A stretch of DNA of 64,000 nt from Siminovitchia acidinfaciens (GTDB lineage Bacteria; Bacillota; Bacilli; Bacillales; Bacillaceae_C), in the NCBI RefSeq assembly GCF_003605385.1, contig NZ_QYTV02000003.1:62001-126000 (forward strand). Reading direction: 5' to 3'. The notes under the pieces were generated by a model, which saw nothing but the letters and a program-made list of their open reading frames with translations, was not told the origin of the DNA and searched no databases. Shown here piece by piece: positions 18,929 to 27,572 of the stretch. Positions within the stretch are counted from its first letter, which is position 1. Each line of letters begins with the position of its first letter. A program made the translations under genes and the position numbers.

Positions 18929-19307
18929 TACATTATATCAGCTGCAAAGTAAAAAGCCTCTATTTTTTTAAAAAATTATGCAAATTATTATTGAGTTTAC
19001 TAGATATATATGGCGTAATTTGTTGTGTATGTCTATATGGAACAAATTGCTTCATTTTTTTTAGACCATTTTATCATACAAAATTTATATGGGATACCCT
19101 TGCTGAGTATAATCCATTTTTCAATAAAAGTGTTTGTTGTGCGGTTTTTCTGAAAATTTGATAAAATGGACCTATATACTTATTTTTAAGACCTATATAT
19201 AATAAATATAAGCAACAAATATCTACCCATTTTATTTGGTGTAAAATGGCGAATTTCCATCATTAAATTAAAATGCAAGTCAAATCTTGCAGATTGGGGT
19301 GGGTAGT
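18929..19307. promoter_or_regulatory. AT-rich divergent promoter region with several inverted repeats
   Basis: About 380 bp between the kinase and a small gene. It contains AATTTGTT (19017-19024) / AACAAATT (19041-19048), CCATTTTATC (19066-19075) / GATAAAATGG (19160-19169), CCATTTTA (19227-19234) / TAAAATGG (19242-19249), and direct repeats of GACCTATATA near 19168 and 19190. Repeated CCATTTTA half-sites suggest a regulator-binding region. Confidence 0.45.
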
Positions 19308-19487
19308 ATGAAAAATGAAGAAGAAAAAAGCAAATCGATGAACCCCGTGATCAGCAAATGCATGAAACATTTGGAAATCATAGGTGCGGATGAAAAAACA
19401 AGACAAATTGTGTATATGTATATGAAAAGAATGGAAGATGAGTTAACGAAAGAGAAGGTAAGAGAACTAGACCATCAATCATCATAG
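19308..19487 (+). CDS. Small charged protein of unknown function
   Basis: 59 residues, highly charged and predicted mostly helical (NPVISKCMKHLEIIGADEKTRQIVYMYMKRMEDEL), soluble, not recognised. ATG 19308 follows a G-rich GGGGTGGGT site. It has its own promoter region full of inverted repeats and a strong terminator, which supports a real gene. It is divergent from the sensor kinase, so a regulatory partner role is possible but only positional. Confidence 0.65.
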   Translation: MKNEEEKSKSMNPVISKCMKHLEIIGADEKTRQIVYMYMKRMEDELTKEKVRELDHQSS

Positions 19488-19492
19488 ATAAA

Positions 19493-19523
19493 AACAATCG
19501 GTAGAGACCGGTTGTTTTTTTTT
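19493..19523 (+). terminator. Terminator of the small gene
   Basis: AACAATCGGT and ACCGGTTGTT pair around AGAG, followed by seven further T. Confidence 0.9.
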
Positions 19524-19693
19524 GTGTTTAGATAAATTGAACTAAAGGTTGTGCATACTTAGAATCCACCGCTGATTTCCGTTGTTGTGCATTATCCATT
19601 GCACCAAGCCTATACTTCACGAAAAAATTATTACAACCTATATGGTAAAGACTGGAATTGTTGGTTTAAGCTTTGGGTAATTCTCGCCTCTAT

Positions 19694-20275
19694 CAGCCGC
19701 CCTATACTTTTCCTATTGTCTAGTTTCAGGCGGCAGGGGCTCGAGGTCGCTTCGGTCAAACCAATGAAGTCAAAGAACGACTTCACTGGTTTGCCCTCCG
19801 ACGGATAGGAGGTCCTAGTGCCGCCGGCGCCACAGGACGTGGCGACTTAAGGCGGCCAGCGCTTGTCGCCCCTAATCAGCCGCCTTTCACTTTTCTTATT
19901 GTCCAGTTGCGGACTCCAGCGACTAGCAGACTTCCTCCTCTGGGTGCTCCAAGGCATAGTTTATCCAGGGAGCTATGTTACCTTGTCGCAAAGCTGCTTG
20001 AAGCATATTCGAGGAAGATTCACATGATGTTATTGAAGTCAGCAGCTTTCCTACGATAAGTCAACATCGGCTCCTACGTCGCCGTGTTGTCCGGCTGCGA
20101 GTGCCATCGGCTCGAGGTCATAAGTCAATCGCTTCTGAAGGCAAAGGACGCCTTCGTCAGCGCTTGTCTTATGCTTGTCGCCGATAAGCAGGCACTCTCG
20201 CACTTCCTTATCCTTTATCTCGTCAGGAGTCGTCCAGTCTGTACGTCGCTAAACGTCGCCCTCACTTTTCCTATA
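19694..20275 (+). repeat. Dispersed modular repeat, copy R2 (tandem units)
   Basis: At least two units in tandem: 19716 to about 19897 and 19899 to about 20275, each beginning TTGTC(T/C)AG and ending ACTTTTC(C/T), with a truncated unit end before the first. Unit a has a strong hairpin, AAACCAATGAAGTC (19758-19771) / GACTTCACTGGTTT (19779-19792). Unit b holds the GTCGCAAAGCTGC module, then the core hairpin with concentric stems CATAAG/CTTATG, CGCT/AGCG and GAAGGC/GCCTTC (20119-20173). It lies upstream of the PBP gene. Confidence 0.88.
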
Positions 20276-20354
20276 GCTTTTATCCTCAAAAAACATTATA
20301 TTATAATTGGTTTTGAATGAGTGGAAGCAGCGCAATTGAAAGTGAGGAAAAGGT

Positions 20355-22436
20355 ATGGACCTACTTCATAAAATAAAAGATAGTATTTGGCGCTTTTGGA
20401 AAAAAGCCCATCTTAATCAAATATTATTGTTGGTTGTTTCGTTAGTGATTTTGATTGGCCTGTCGTATTTTGCCTATTTGGCGAGTACTGCGAATGTTGA
20501 ATCCTTGAAGCAAGGATTGGCTCAGGCGACTGTTATTTATGATAAAGACGGAGACGAGGCCAGTAAGATTTCCGCTAACAGGATGGAAGGAGTTCCAATC
20601 GCGGAAGTTCCTGAGAATATGAAGAACGCAATTGTAGCTATAGAAGATCACCGCTTTTATAAGCATAGAGGTTTTGATGTTTACGGTATATCACGAGCTT
20701 TTTTTAAAAACTTGATGTCAGGAAGAATTAGAGCAGGAGGAAGCACTCTGACCCAGCAGCTGACAAAAAATGCCCTTCTCTCTCCGGAACGGACGTATAA
20801 GCGAAAGCTTGAAGAAGTATTCCTTGCAATAGAAATTGAGAAGAAGTTCACAAAAGATGAGATATTGGAAATGTATTTAAACCAGGTTTATTTCGGCAGT
20901 GGCGGATGGGGAGTTCAAAACGCATCCAAAAAGTTTTTCGGGAAGGATGTAAGTCAAGTCACTCTTAGTGAATCAGCGATGCTTGCAGGGATCGTAAATC
21001 GGCCATCGGCCCTTGATCCATATAAAAATTATGATGCATCGGTCGAGCGCCGAAATCTTGTTTTAAAACAGATGCTGAAGTATGAAATGATTAGTGACGC
21101 GGAATACCAAGAAGCTGTAAATGAAAAAATTGTCCTTGAAGATAAAGGAGAAGATCCGTTAAAAGGAAAGTACCCTTATTATGTGGATGCCGTTCTAAAT
21201 GAGGCAATTAACCAATACGGATTGACCCAGGAAGAAATATTGACGCGTGGTTACAAAATATATACGGAGATGGATCAAAACGTTCAAGCAGGTTTGGAGA
21301 AAGTATATGCTAACAATTATCTTTTTCCAGTAAGTCCTGATGGAACGCTTGCTCAAAGCGGTGCAATCATGCTTGATCCGAAAACAGGTGGAATCAGGGG
21401 ACTTGTTGGCGGCAGAGGAGAACACTCTTTTCGTGCTTATAACAGGGCGACACAGCTTAAAGCGCAGCCGGGTTCCATTATGAAACCCCTTGTCGTTTAC
21501 ACGCCTGCACTAGAGGAAGGCTATACGGCAGAATCAACCTTAAAAGATGAAGAGGGTATGACATTCGCAAACTATAAACCCAAAAATTATAACGGACAAT
21601 ATGCAGGAGAGGTACCTTTGTATACAGCTGTTGAGAAATCGCTAAATGTTCCGGCTGTCTGGCTGTTGAATGAAATCGGCCTGCACAAAGGGGTTGCGGC
21701 CGCCAAAGAATTTGGTTTGCCGATTCAAAAGGAAGATGAAAATCTCAGCTTGGCATTAGGGGGGACCACCACGGGGTATTCACCGCAGCAAATGGCCGAA
21801 GCTTATTCAGTATTTGCAAACGGAGGAAAGCGGGAAAAAAGCCATATTATCACAAAAATCGTCGGTCCTACAGGTAATGTGGAAGGGGAGTATAAACCGA
21901 AATCCACTCGCGTCATCAGCGGAAAAACAGCTCAGAAAATGACGGCGATCCTTCTGAACGTTGTAGAGACGGGGACAGGCAGGAACGCACACATCCCAGG
22001 CTACAATATTGCTGGTAAAACGGGTTCTACCCAGCTGCCTTACCCTGATATTCCAAACGGAACAAAAGATCAATGGTTCGTCGGGTATACGCCGAATCTT
22101 GTGGGGGCTGTCTGGCTTGGGTATGATCTAACTGACAGAAACCATTATTTAAGAGGTTCAAGCAGTGACACGGTTGTTCCCATTTTCAAATCAATGATGG
22201 AAAACACACTTCCATATATTGAAAAAGATGAGTTTGAAACGCCATCTATCAACAAGCGGCTGGAGGAAGAGCGTAAAAAAGAAGAGAATACCATTAAAGG
22301 CCAACTGCGGAACTTCGATGATAAGATGACAGATGAAGCAAAAAAATGGAAAGAGAAGTTGGATAAAGGAAAAGGTAACTTGAAAAAATTTGAAGAAAAA
22401 TTGAAAGATACGTATCGAAAATATCAGAATCAATAA
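20355..22436 (+). CDS. pbpF: Class A penicillin-binding protein (transglycosylase/transpeptidase), PbpF-like
   Basis: 693 residues: a short cytoplasmic start, one membrane anchor at about 22-44, a GT51 glycosyltransferase (E97 in AIEDHRFYKHRG; GGSTLTQQLTKN), then a transpeptidase with S374 in PGSIMKP, S429-L-N and K555-T-G. It polymerises and cross-links peptidoglycan outside the membrane. A charged coiled-coil tail (from about 625) ends the protein. B. subtilis has pbpF beside hemE; here it precedes fumarase, so the name is by similarity only. Copy R2 of the repeat family lies in its upstream region. Confidence 0.88.
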   Translation: MDLLHKIKDSIWRFWKKAHLNQILLLVVSLVILIGLSYFAYLASTANVESLKQGLAQATVIYDKDGDEASKISANRMEGVPIAEVPENMKNAIVAIEDHRFYKHRGFDVYGISRAFFKNLMSGRIRAGGSTLTQQLTKNALLSPERTYKRKLEEVFLAIEIEKKFTKDEILEMYLNQVYFGSGGWGVQNASKKFFGKDVSQVTLSESAMLAGIVNRPSALDPYKNYDASVERRNLVLKQMLKYEMISDAEYQEAVNEKIVLEDKGEDPLKGKYPYYVDAVLNEAINQYGLTQEEILTRGYKIYTEMDQNVQAGLEKVYANNYLFPVSPDGTLAQSGAIMLDPKTGGIRGLVGGRGEHSFRAYNRATQLKAQPGSIMKPLVVYTPALEEGYTAESTLKDEEGMTFANYKPKNYNGQYAGEVPLYTAVEKSLNVPAVWLLNEIGLHKGVAAAKEFGLPIQKEDENLSLALGGTTTGYSPQQMAEAYSVFANGGKREKSHIITKIVGPTGNVEGEYKPKSTRVISGKTAQKMTAILLNVVETGTGRNAHIPGYNIAGKTGSTQLPYPDIPNGTKDQWFVGYTPNLVGAVWLGYDLTDRNHYLRGSSSDTVVPIFKSMMENTLPYIEKDEFETPSINKRLEEERKKEENTIKGQLRNFDDKMTDEAKKWKEKLDKGKGNLKKFEEKLKDTYRKYQNQ

Positions 22437-22549
22437 CAATAATTTGTAATTTTTGTCGGTTTTGTATGATGTGTGACATGTTAGATGAAATTTTTGTCGA
22501 TATGTGAGAAAATACTTATGGTTTAAAACATAGAGGAGGCATGTACGAA

Positions 22550-23929
22550 ATGGAATTCCGGATTGAACGGGATACGATTGGCGAAATCAAGGTGCCCGCA
22601 GATAAGTACTGGGGAGCACAAACTCAGCGAAGCAAGCAGAACTTTAAAATTGGCGATGAAAAAATGCCTTTGGAGCTTATCAAGGCTTTTGTTCAATTGA
22701 AGAAAGCGACCGCAATTACTAATAATGAGCTTGGCAAGTTATCCGATGCCAAGAAGGAAGCGATCGTCAAAGCATCCGATGAAGTGCTTGAAGGAAAATT
22801 TGACGAACACTTTCCTCTCGTTGTATGGCAAACAGGAAGCGGAACACAGTCAAATATGAACGTAAATGAAGTGCTTGCGCGCAGAGCCAATGAATTAATA
22901 GAAGAGGGTTCTGATGAGAAAGTTCATCCGAACGATGACATCAATATGTCTCAGAGCTCTAATGATACATTCCCTACAGCAATGCATGTTGCTGCATACC
23001 ACGCAATTTATCATGATTTAATCCCGGCATTGAGCCAAATAAAGCAAACTCTTCTTGAAAAAGAAGAAGCGAATATGAACATTATTAAAATTGGCCGTAC
23101 ACATTTGCAGGATGCCACTCCACTAACGCTCGGCCAAGAGATAAGCGGCTGGAGAGCCATGGTCGAAAAAAGCGAGAAAATGATTAAGGAAAGTGCGGAA
23201 CATCTCCTTAATCTGGCTATTGGCGGAACAGCTGTAGGTACTGGCATTAATGCGGAGCCTGATTTTGGAGATAGAGTGGCGGAGCAATTAAGCAGACAAA
23301 CCGGTTATCAATTCAAATCATCAGACAATAAATTCCACGCTCTTACAAGCCATGATGAAATGGTTTTCGTCCATGGAGCGTTGAAGGGGCTAGCTGCTGA
23401 TTTGACGAAAATTGCAAATGATGTCCGCTGGCTCGCGAGTGGTCCAAGAAGCGGCATCGGAGAAATTACGATTCCAGCCAATGAACCGGGCAGCTCCATT
23501 ATGCCTGGGAAAGTGAATCCGACCCAGAGTGAGGCGCTCACCATGGTTGGTGTCCAAGTGTTTGGAAACGATGCAGCGATTGGATTTGCTGCCAGCCAGG
23601 GGAACTTTGAATTGAACGTCTATAAGCCGGTCATTATTTATAACTTCCTTCAATCTGTCCATCTTCTTGCAGATTCAATGATTTCATTTGACGAGAAATG
23701 CCTGAAAGGTCTTGAACCGAATATTGAAGTGATTGAGGAAAATGTCAATCGCTCACTCATGCTCGTCACTGCTTTGAATCCTTATATCGGATATGAAAAA
23801 GCGGCAGAAATTGCTAAACTTGCATTTAAAGAAGGAACGACATTGAAAGAAGCGGCAATCAAAACAGGCTACTTGACTGAAGAACAATACGACGAATGGA
23901 TTGATCCTAAAAAGATGGTTCATCTTTAA
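22550..23929 (+). CDS. fumC: Class II fumarase
   Basis: A 459-residue fumarate hydratase of the aspartase/fumarase superfamily; it hydrates fumarate to malate in the TCA cycle. The signature [13 protein letters not shown] is at about 314-326, and the N-terminus [22 protein letters not shown] is standard. ATG 22550 is preferred over ATG 22541 because AGAGGAGG ends 1 nt before the latter but 10 nt before the former. It appears monocistronic; the repeat copy R3 begins 2 nt after its stop. Confidence 0.95.
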   Translation: MEFRIERDTIGEIKVPADKYWGAQTQRSKQNFKIGDEKMPLELIKAFVQLKKATAITNNELGKLSDAKKEAIVKASDEVLEGKFDEHFPLVVWQTGSGTQSNMNVNEVLARRANELIEEGSDEKVHPNDDINMSQSSNDTFPTAMHVAAYHAIYHDLIPALSQIKQTLLEKEEANMNIIKIGRTHLQDATPLTLGQEISGWRAMVEKSEKMIKESAEHLLNLAIGGTAVGTGINAEPDFGDRVAEQLSRQTGYQFKSSDNKFHALTSHDEMVFVHGALKGLAADLTKIANDVRWLASGPRSGIGEITIPANEPGSSIMPGKVNPTQSEALTMVGVQVFGNDAAIGFAASQGNFELNVYKPVIIYNFLQSVHLLADSMISFDEKCLKGLEPNIEVIEENVNRSLMLVTALNPYIGYEKAAEIAKLAFKEGTTLKEAAIKTGYLTEEQYDEWIDPKKMVHL

Positions 23930-23930
23930 A

Positions 23931-24174
23931 GAAAAGTGGAGGCGCCTGCCCATCGACGTACAGACTGGAGTGCCTCTGACGAGATAAAGGAAACACGCGC
24001 AGCGAAGCGGAGCGATGTTGACTTATCGTAGGAAAGCTGCTGACTTCAATAACATCGTGTGAATCTTACTCGAGTATGCTTCAAGCAGCTTTGCGACAAG
24101 GTAACATAGCTTCATGAAAAAACTTTACCTTGGAGCACCCAGAGGTGCGAAGTCTGCTAGTCGATAGGCGACAA
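23931..24174 (-). repeat. Dispersed modular repeat, copy R3
   Basis: Reads GAAAAGTGGAGGCGCC at the left and TAGGCGACAA at the right, so the TTGTC end is on the right. It contains the GCAGCTTTGCGAC module and the GATGTTGACTTATCGTAGG block shared with R2, R9 and R13. A second unit start (AAAGCGGCAGGAG) follows at 24180 and is cut short by a terminator. It abuts the fumC stop codon. Confidence 0.85.
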
Positions 24175-24210
24175 TAAAGAAAAGCGGCAGGAGGGGTCAG
24201 ACCCCAATAC

Positions 24211-24244
24211 AAAAGGCCCCCGAAAGTTTCGGGGGCCTTTTTGC
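24211..24244. terminator. Bidirectional terminator
   Basis: AAAAGGCCCCCGAAA pairs with TTTCGGGGGCCTTTT around a short loop. It serves the SASP gene (-) and ends whatever reads through from fumC and R3 (+). Confidence 0.9.
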
Positions 24245-24264
24245 CATGATATATATTTATTTAC

Positions 24265-24468
24265 TTATTGTTGGGAATATCCACCAAGTTGTTGTTGTGC
24301 CATTGCAACTAAACGCTTCGTGATTTCTCCACCAACAGATCCGTTTGCACGGGAAGTCGTGTCCGCACCAAGATTCACACCAAACTCCTGTGCGATTTCA
24401 ACTTTCATTTGGTCGATTGCCTGTTCGGCACCAGGAACCAAAATTTGGTTTGAGTTATTGTCAGCCAT
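24265..24468 (-). CDS. Alpha/beta-type small acid-soluble spore protein
   Basis: 67 residues. The family core is clear: [38 protein letters not shown], including the EFG site cut by germination protease GPR and the [12 protein letters not shown] helix that binds DNA. These proteins coat spore DNA and protect it from UV and heat. AAGGAGATG precedes the ATG. Expression in the forespore is expected for the family; no sigma-G promoter was checked in detail. Confidence 0.95.
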   Translation of the reverse strand: MADNNSNQILVPGAEQAIDQMKVEIAQEFGVNLGADTTSRANGSVGGEITKRLVAMAQQQLGGYSQQ

Positions 24469-24706
24469 GTTGTCATCTCCTTGTTGTGTGTGATATTAAG
24501 ATTGGCTGGGTTAGTCGGAGTTGCACCGACACACATGCATGTGACCTTCTTTTGGGTGTAACCCATCGTTTATATAATTTTATTATGTTTTTTTGGGATA
24601 AAAATATGCAGGCCTAGGTGAGGGAGTTTTTACCTGCTTAAACAATAGATGGGCATACATCTATTCTCCAATTTCACAAAAGATATGTGTGAAGGAGGAG
24701 AAAAGG

Positions 24707-24955
24707 ATGGATTTCTGCGGATTATGCAATGGGACTTCTTTCGAAAATCGGGCATGCCCCATATGTCTGGGAGTCTTGGTTGATCAAGGGAAGATCTATG
24801 ATTATTATGATGACTATTCCCCTTATATGGACATTGATTTGAATAAGCTTGCTGATGGGGATCCCCAAAGCAGCCATAAGCCTGAGTGCACGCATCTATT
24901 TGTTTGCGAAGTATGCGGAACTCAGCAAGAATTGAAAGTCGTTTATACAAAATAA
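24707..24955 (+). CDS. Small zinc-ribbon-like protein
   Basis: 82 residues with three CxxC pairs: FCGLC at the start, CPIC near residue 18, and CEVC near the end, separated by an acidic stretch (YDYYDDYSPYMDIDLN). This pattern suggests one or two structural zinc sites. GAAGGAGGAG lies upstream of ATG 24707; an in-frame GTG at 24689 precedes the ribosome binding site. I do not recognise the family. Confidence 0.65.
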   Translation: MDFCGLCNGTSFENRACPICLGVLVDQGKIYDYYDDYSPYMDIDLNKLADGDPQSSHKPECTHLFVCEVCGTQQELKVVYTK

Positions 24956-24956
24956 A

Positions 24957-24982
24957 AGGGGACCCTGCTTTCGCGAGTCCCC
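24957..24982 (-). terminator. Terminator of the 65-residue protein gene
   Basis: Read on the minus strand, GGGGAC and GTCCCC pair and are followed by TTTTATTTT. Confidence 0.75.
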
Positions 24983-24985
24983 ACG

Positions 24986-25183
24986 CTATTTCAAATTGGT
25001 GCCTTGTGGCGGGTCTTCCGGAAAAAAATCAGTGGATTGCTCAATGTTTGTGGAGTCATCCCTCATAAAAACTGATCCGCCGGACATTCCTTCATTTTCC
25101 ATTCTGTCTACATCCATAAAGTATCGGTCCCGTCCCTCGTTGTTGGAATCAGGTAAAAAATCAGGTGACTTTTTCTTAGTCAT
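24986..25183 (-). CDS. Small hydrophilic protein of unknown function
   Basis: 65 residues, no Cys, no membrane segment, rich in Asp, Asn, Gly and Pro, likely disordered (MTKKKSPDFLPDSNNEGRDRYFMDVDRM...). TAAGGAGG lies 10 nt before ATG, and a clear terminator follows, so it is probably expressed. Its composition resembles small spore-associated proteins of Bacillus, but I cannot assign a family. Confidence 0.65.
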   Translation of the reverse strand: MTKKKSPDFLPDSNNEGRDRYFMDVDRMENEGMSGGSVFMRDDSTNIEQSTDFFPEDPPQGTNLK

Positions 25184-25257
25184 CGTATCAACCTCCTTAA
25201 GGATAGTTTGGACCCCTGATACGATGAACCATGCATATAAAAAGTTGGAAAAAGCAT

Positions 25258-25473
25258 TTATCTTTGGTCATAGACATGGTACAGCATTAAATCGTGCAAT
25301 TGTCTTTTTAAGTTGTTTTCATGGCTGGTGTCCGGTGCTTCTGACGTCCAGTCTATTTTCCCGTCCTGATGATAAATACCTTCCAATCTTTTACCGGAAA
25401 AATAAAAAGAAAATGTCCAGCCGGGAATTCGCTTATCTTTATATAATGGATGGTACTGGAAATGTTGCAGCAT
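25258..25473 (-). CDS. yheE: YheE-family small protein
   Basis: 71 residues (MLQHFQYHPLYKDKRIPGWTFSFYF...), matching in size and opening motif the small YheE protein of B. subtilis as I recall it. It lies downstream of yheD on the same strand, as there. A GGGGTGATC site precedes ATG 25473. Function is unknown; yheD context suggests a spore role. Confidence 0.7.
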   Translation of the reverse strand: MLQHFQYHPLYKDKRIPGWTFSFYFSGKRLEGIYHQDGKIDWTSEAPDTSHENNLKRQLHDLMLYHVYDQR

Positions 25474-25565
25474 TTGATCACCCCGAATTGTTATAGGTAA
25501 AGAAGATATTTTGCCAGCTTCTTCCTGAGAACTATCTTACCAATCAGTCATATTACAATCCAAGA

Positions 25566-26930
25566 TTATCTATCCCAAAGCAGCTGTGGACTATGGATTG
25601 TCTTTTCAGTTAAATGGACGGCAAAGGCAAGTGCCAGTTTGTTTGTCAATGTATCGGACTCATTTAGGCCTGGGTGGGAAAAAATTTGGCGGCCGGGCTT
25701 TGAGTTGGCTTCGAACATCCATACCTTGCCATTGCGGTCTATTCCAAGGTCAAAACCGATTTCAGCGACAATTCCGCCTATGTTGTCTTCGATGGCAGCT
25801 GCCAGGTCCAACGCCGCAGTATGGAGCTTCTTCCGGTTAGCTTCAAATACTTCTTCTTCAGGAAAAACCTCATCAAGTGAACGGACAACACCGCCAAACC
25901 GGGTATGTGTCGTTGGACTCCCTTCTCCGGCAATTTTTACAGCAACCGCACTAACCTTCCAAGTGCCGCTTTCATCTTTATTGACATGAACACGAAAGTC
26001 CATAGGCTTTTTCTCGATTCGGATTAGGCGAATGCCTTGCTGAACGATGAGCTTTTCCGATTCTTTTCCTTTATACATATGGTTGATCAGACTTTCGATA
26101 GAATCAAATTTATACAGCCGATTTTTGTTATCGTTAAACCGGCAATAGTATTCTTCTTTTTCAGGATCATAAAGGACTTGCCGAATCTTTTCACCATTGC
26201 TGCCGTCCGCATGCTTTAAATAAACATGCCCATAAGCGGCGACCATTCGTTCAATTTCCGAGAAAGATGTAAAACGGTGAGTTTCCGGTAAATAGTTCTC
26301 AGCACGCGAATCATTGCATAATCGCTCATGCAGCTCCAGCTTGTTGAAAAAACCTGGATTGTACCAAGGGATCAAATAGTCATTCTCCATCTTATCTTTG
26401 ACTTCTCTAAATGAGGGCTGGCTTTCGCTCAACCGATTCGGCAGCCGGTCATAAACCACATTGGGAAATGGAACGGTCCTTTTTTTCCAACTTTGTTCAT
26501 GATAAAAAAATCCGTGGATGACTCCCTTTTCCCAGTCAATATGTTTTTCTCCAAACAAAAAAGGGACGGCTCCAACGGAAGACTGCACCGACATTTGCCT
26601 TGCAAAGCCATTTGTCCGTTCTCCAACCGGCATAAGTTGGAAAGGAGTGAACCCCGAGGTGAAAATCCCGACAAGCGGCCCTAGATAAACCGTTTCTTCA
26701 TCTTCAAAAAGGCAAAGGGATGAAACAAATTCAGGAATTCCCAAAATTACAGCCAAACTTGAACTGATGGCGATGACATTTCTTCCGTTTGGATGCTTGC
26801 TGCAATCTGCTTCGGCGGCACTGGACCCGAAAGAAACATATTGATGGTCACCTTTAGGGTGAAGTTCCCTTGGAAAATACAACTTTAATTCCTCACTGTC
26901 AAAAAACTCACATTTATATCGAACCCTCAT
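25566..26930 (-). CDS. yheD: YheC/YheD-family ATP-grasp endospore coat-associated protein
   Basis: 454 residues, the length of YheD. The C-terminal half has ATP-grasp features: a lysine in VYLKHADGSNGEKI (about 232-246), DFRVHVN (about 314-320), and a metal-binding end, AEIGFDLGIDRNGKVWMFEANSKPG (about 389-413). Ligands are unknown; family members associate with the spore coat. GAGGAGG precedes ATG 26930. In B. subtilis a paralogous yheC lies beside yheD; only one copy is present here. Confidence 0.85.
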   Translation of the reverse strand: MRVRYKCEFFDSEELKLYFPRELHPKGDHQYVSFGSSAAEADCSKHPNGRNVIAISSSLAVILGIPEFVSSLCLFEDEETVYLGPLVGIFTSGFTPFQLMPVGERTNGFARQMSVQSSVGAVPFLFGEKHIDWEKGVIHGFFYHEQSWKKRTVPFPNVVYDRLPNRLSESQPSFREVKDKMENDYLIPWYNPGFFNKLELHERLCNDSRAENYLPETHRFTSFSEIERMVAAYGHVYLKHADGSNGEKIRQVLYDPEKEEYYCRFNDNKNRLYKFDSIESLINHMYKGKESEKLIVQQGIRLIRIEKKPMDFRVHVNKDESGTWKVSAVAVKIAGEGSPTTHTRFGGVVRSLDEVFPEEEVFEANRKKLHTAALDLAAAIEDNIGGIVAEIGFDLGIDRNGKVWMFEANSKPGRQIFSHPGLNESDTLTNKLALAFAVHLTEKTIHSPQLLWDR

Positions 26931-27224
26931 ACAAAGTCCTCCTCAAAAGTGTCCATATTTGCCCTTACGCACCAATATTATTTATAATCAGTTCAGACTG
27001 TGGTAGTTGGCAAAAAAGTCCAAAATAGAACTGGGCGCATTTCTCATATCGTATGACGAGAAATATGTCCTCGTTCTTACAATGGTTTATATGGGAAGAA
27101 AAGAATTTTGCTTCCGAGCAAATTCGGCTCAAGTGTACAAGCATAAGGCAATTTTGCCTTTAGCCTCTAAAATGTAAAGACAGTGTGAAATTATTCCGAG
27201 TTCTTTATTCAAAAAGTATGTATA
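26931..27224. other. Intergenic region upstream of yheD
   Basis: No gene seen. It has an inverted repeat ATTTCTC (27039-27045) / GAGAAAT (27058-27064) and a short AAGGCAA/TTGCCTT palindrome near 27146-27160. Both are unassigned. Confidence 0.4.
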
Positions 27225-27553
27225 TTGTCTAGCTCCGACGTACAGGAAGTACTAGTGCCACCGCCGAAAGTGCAAGCGACAGGATATCGCACCCTGAGCC
27301 TGCCGAAGCACAGGATGGGGCAGTCTGAGGTGGCCAGCGCCTAGCCCCTCGAGATCACAAACCTGTAAGGGAGCAAGGGTGCTCCTGCGCCATAGCTTAT
27401 TCGATGAGTTCTTGTTCAGCCCGTCGCAAAGCTGCATGGAGCATCATCAAAGAAGCTACTCAAGACGCCTTCAAGTAAGCTGCTTTCTGAAGAACTGCTT
27501 CCTCAGGAATCGTCTTGTGCTTTTCGGGGCTGAGCAAGGCGCTGCGCTTTTCT
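27225..27553 (+). repeat. Dispersed modular repeat, copy R4
   Basis: Runs from TTGTCTAGCTCCGACG to GCTGCGCTTTTCT. After the CTAGTGCC module come outer stems AGCGCC (27336-27341) / GGCGCT (27538-27543), AGCCCC (27343-27348) / GGGGCT (27526-27531) and CACAA (27356-27360) / TTGTG (27515-27519), which enclose the GTCGCAAAGCTGC module. The repeat stops only about 4 nt before the yheB ribosome binding site, so it would form most of that mRNA's leader if transcribed. Confidence 0.9.
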
Positions 27554-27572
27554 AAAAAAGGAGAGGAAATCC

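Noticed and set aside
22490-22503. TTTTTGTCGATA upstream of fumC as a Spo0A box
   Set aside because: Only a partial match to TTTGTCGAA in AT-rich DNA; not enough to call.
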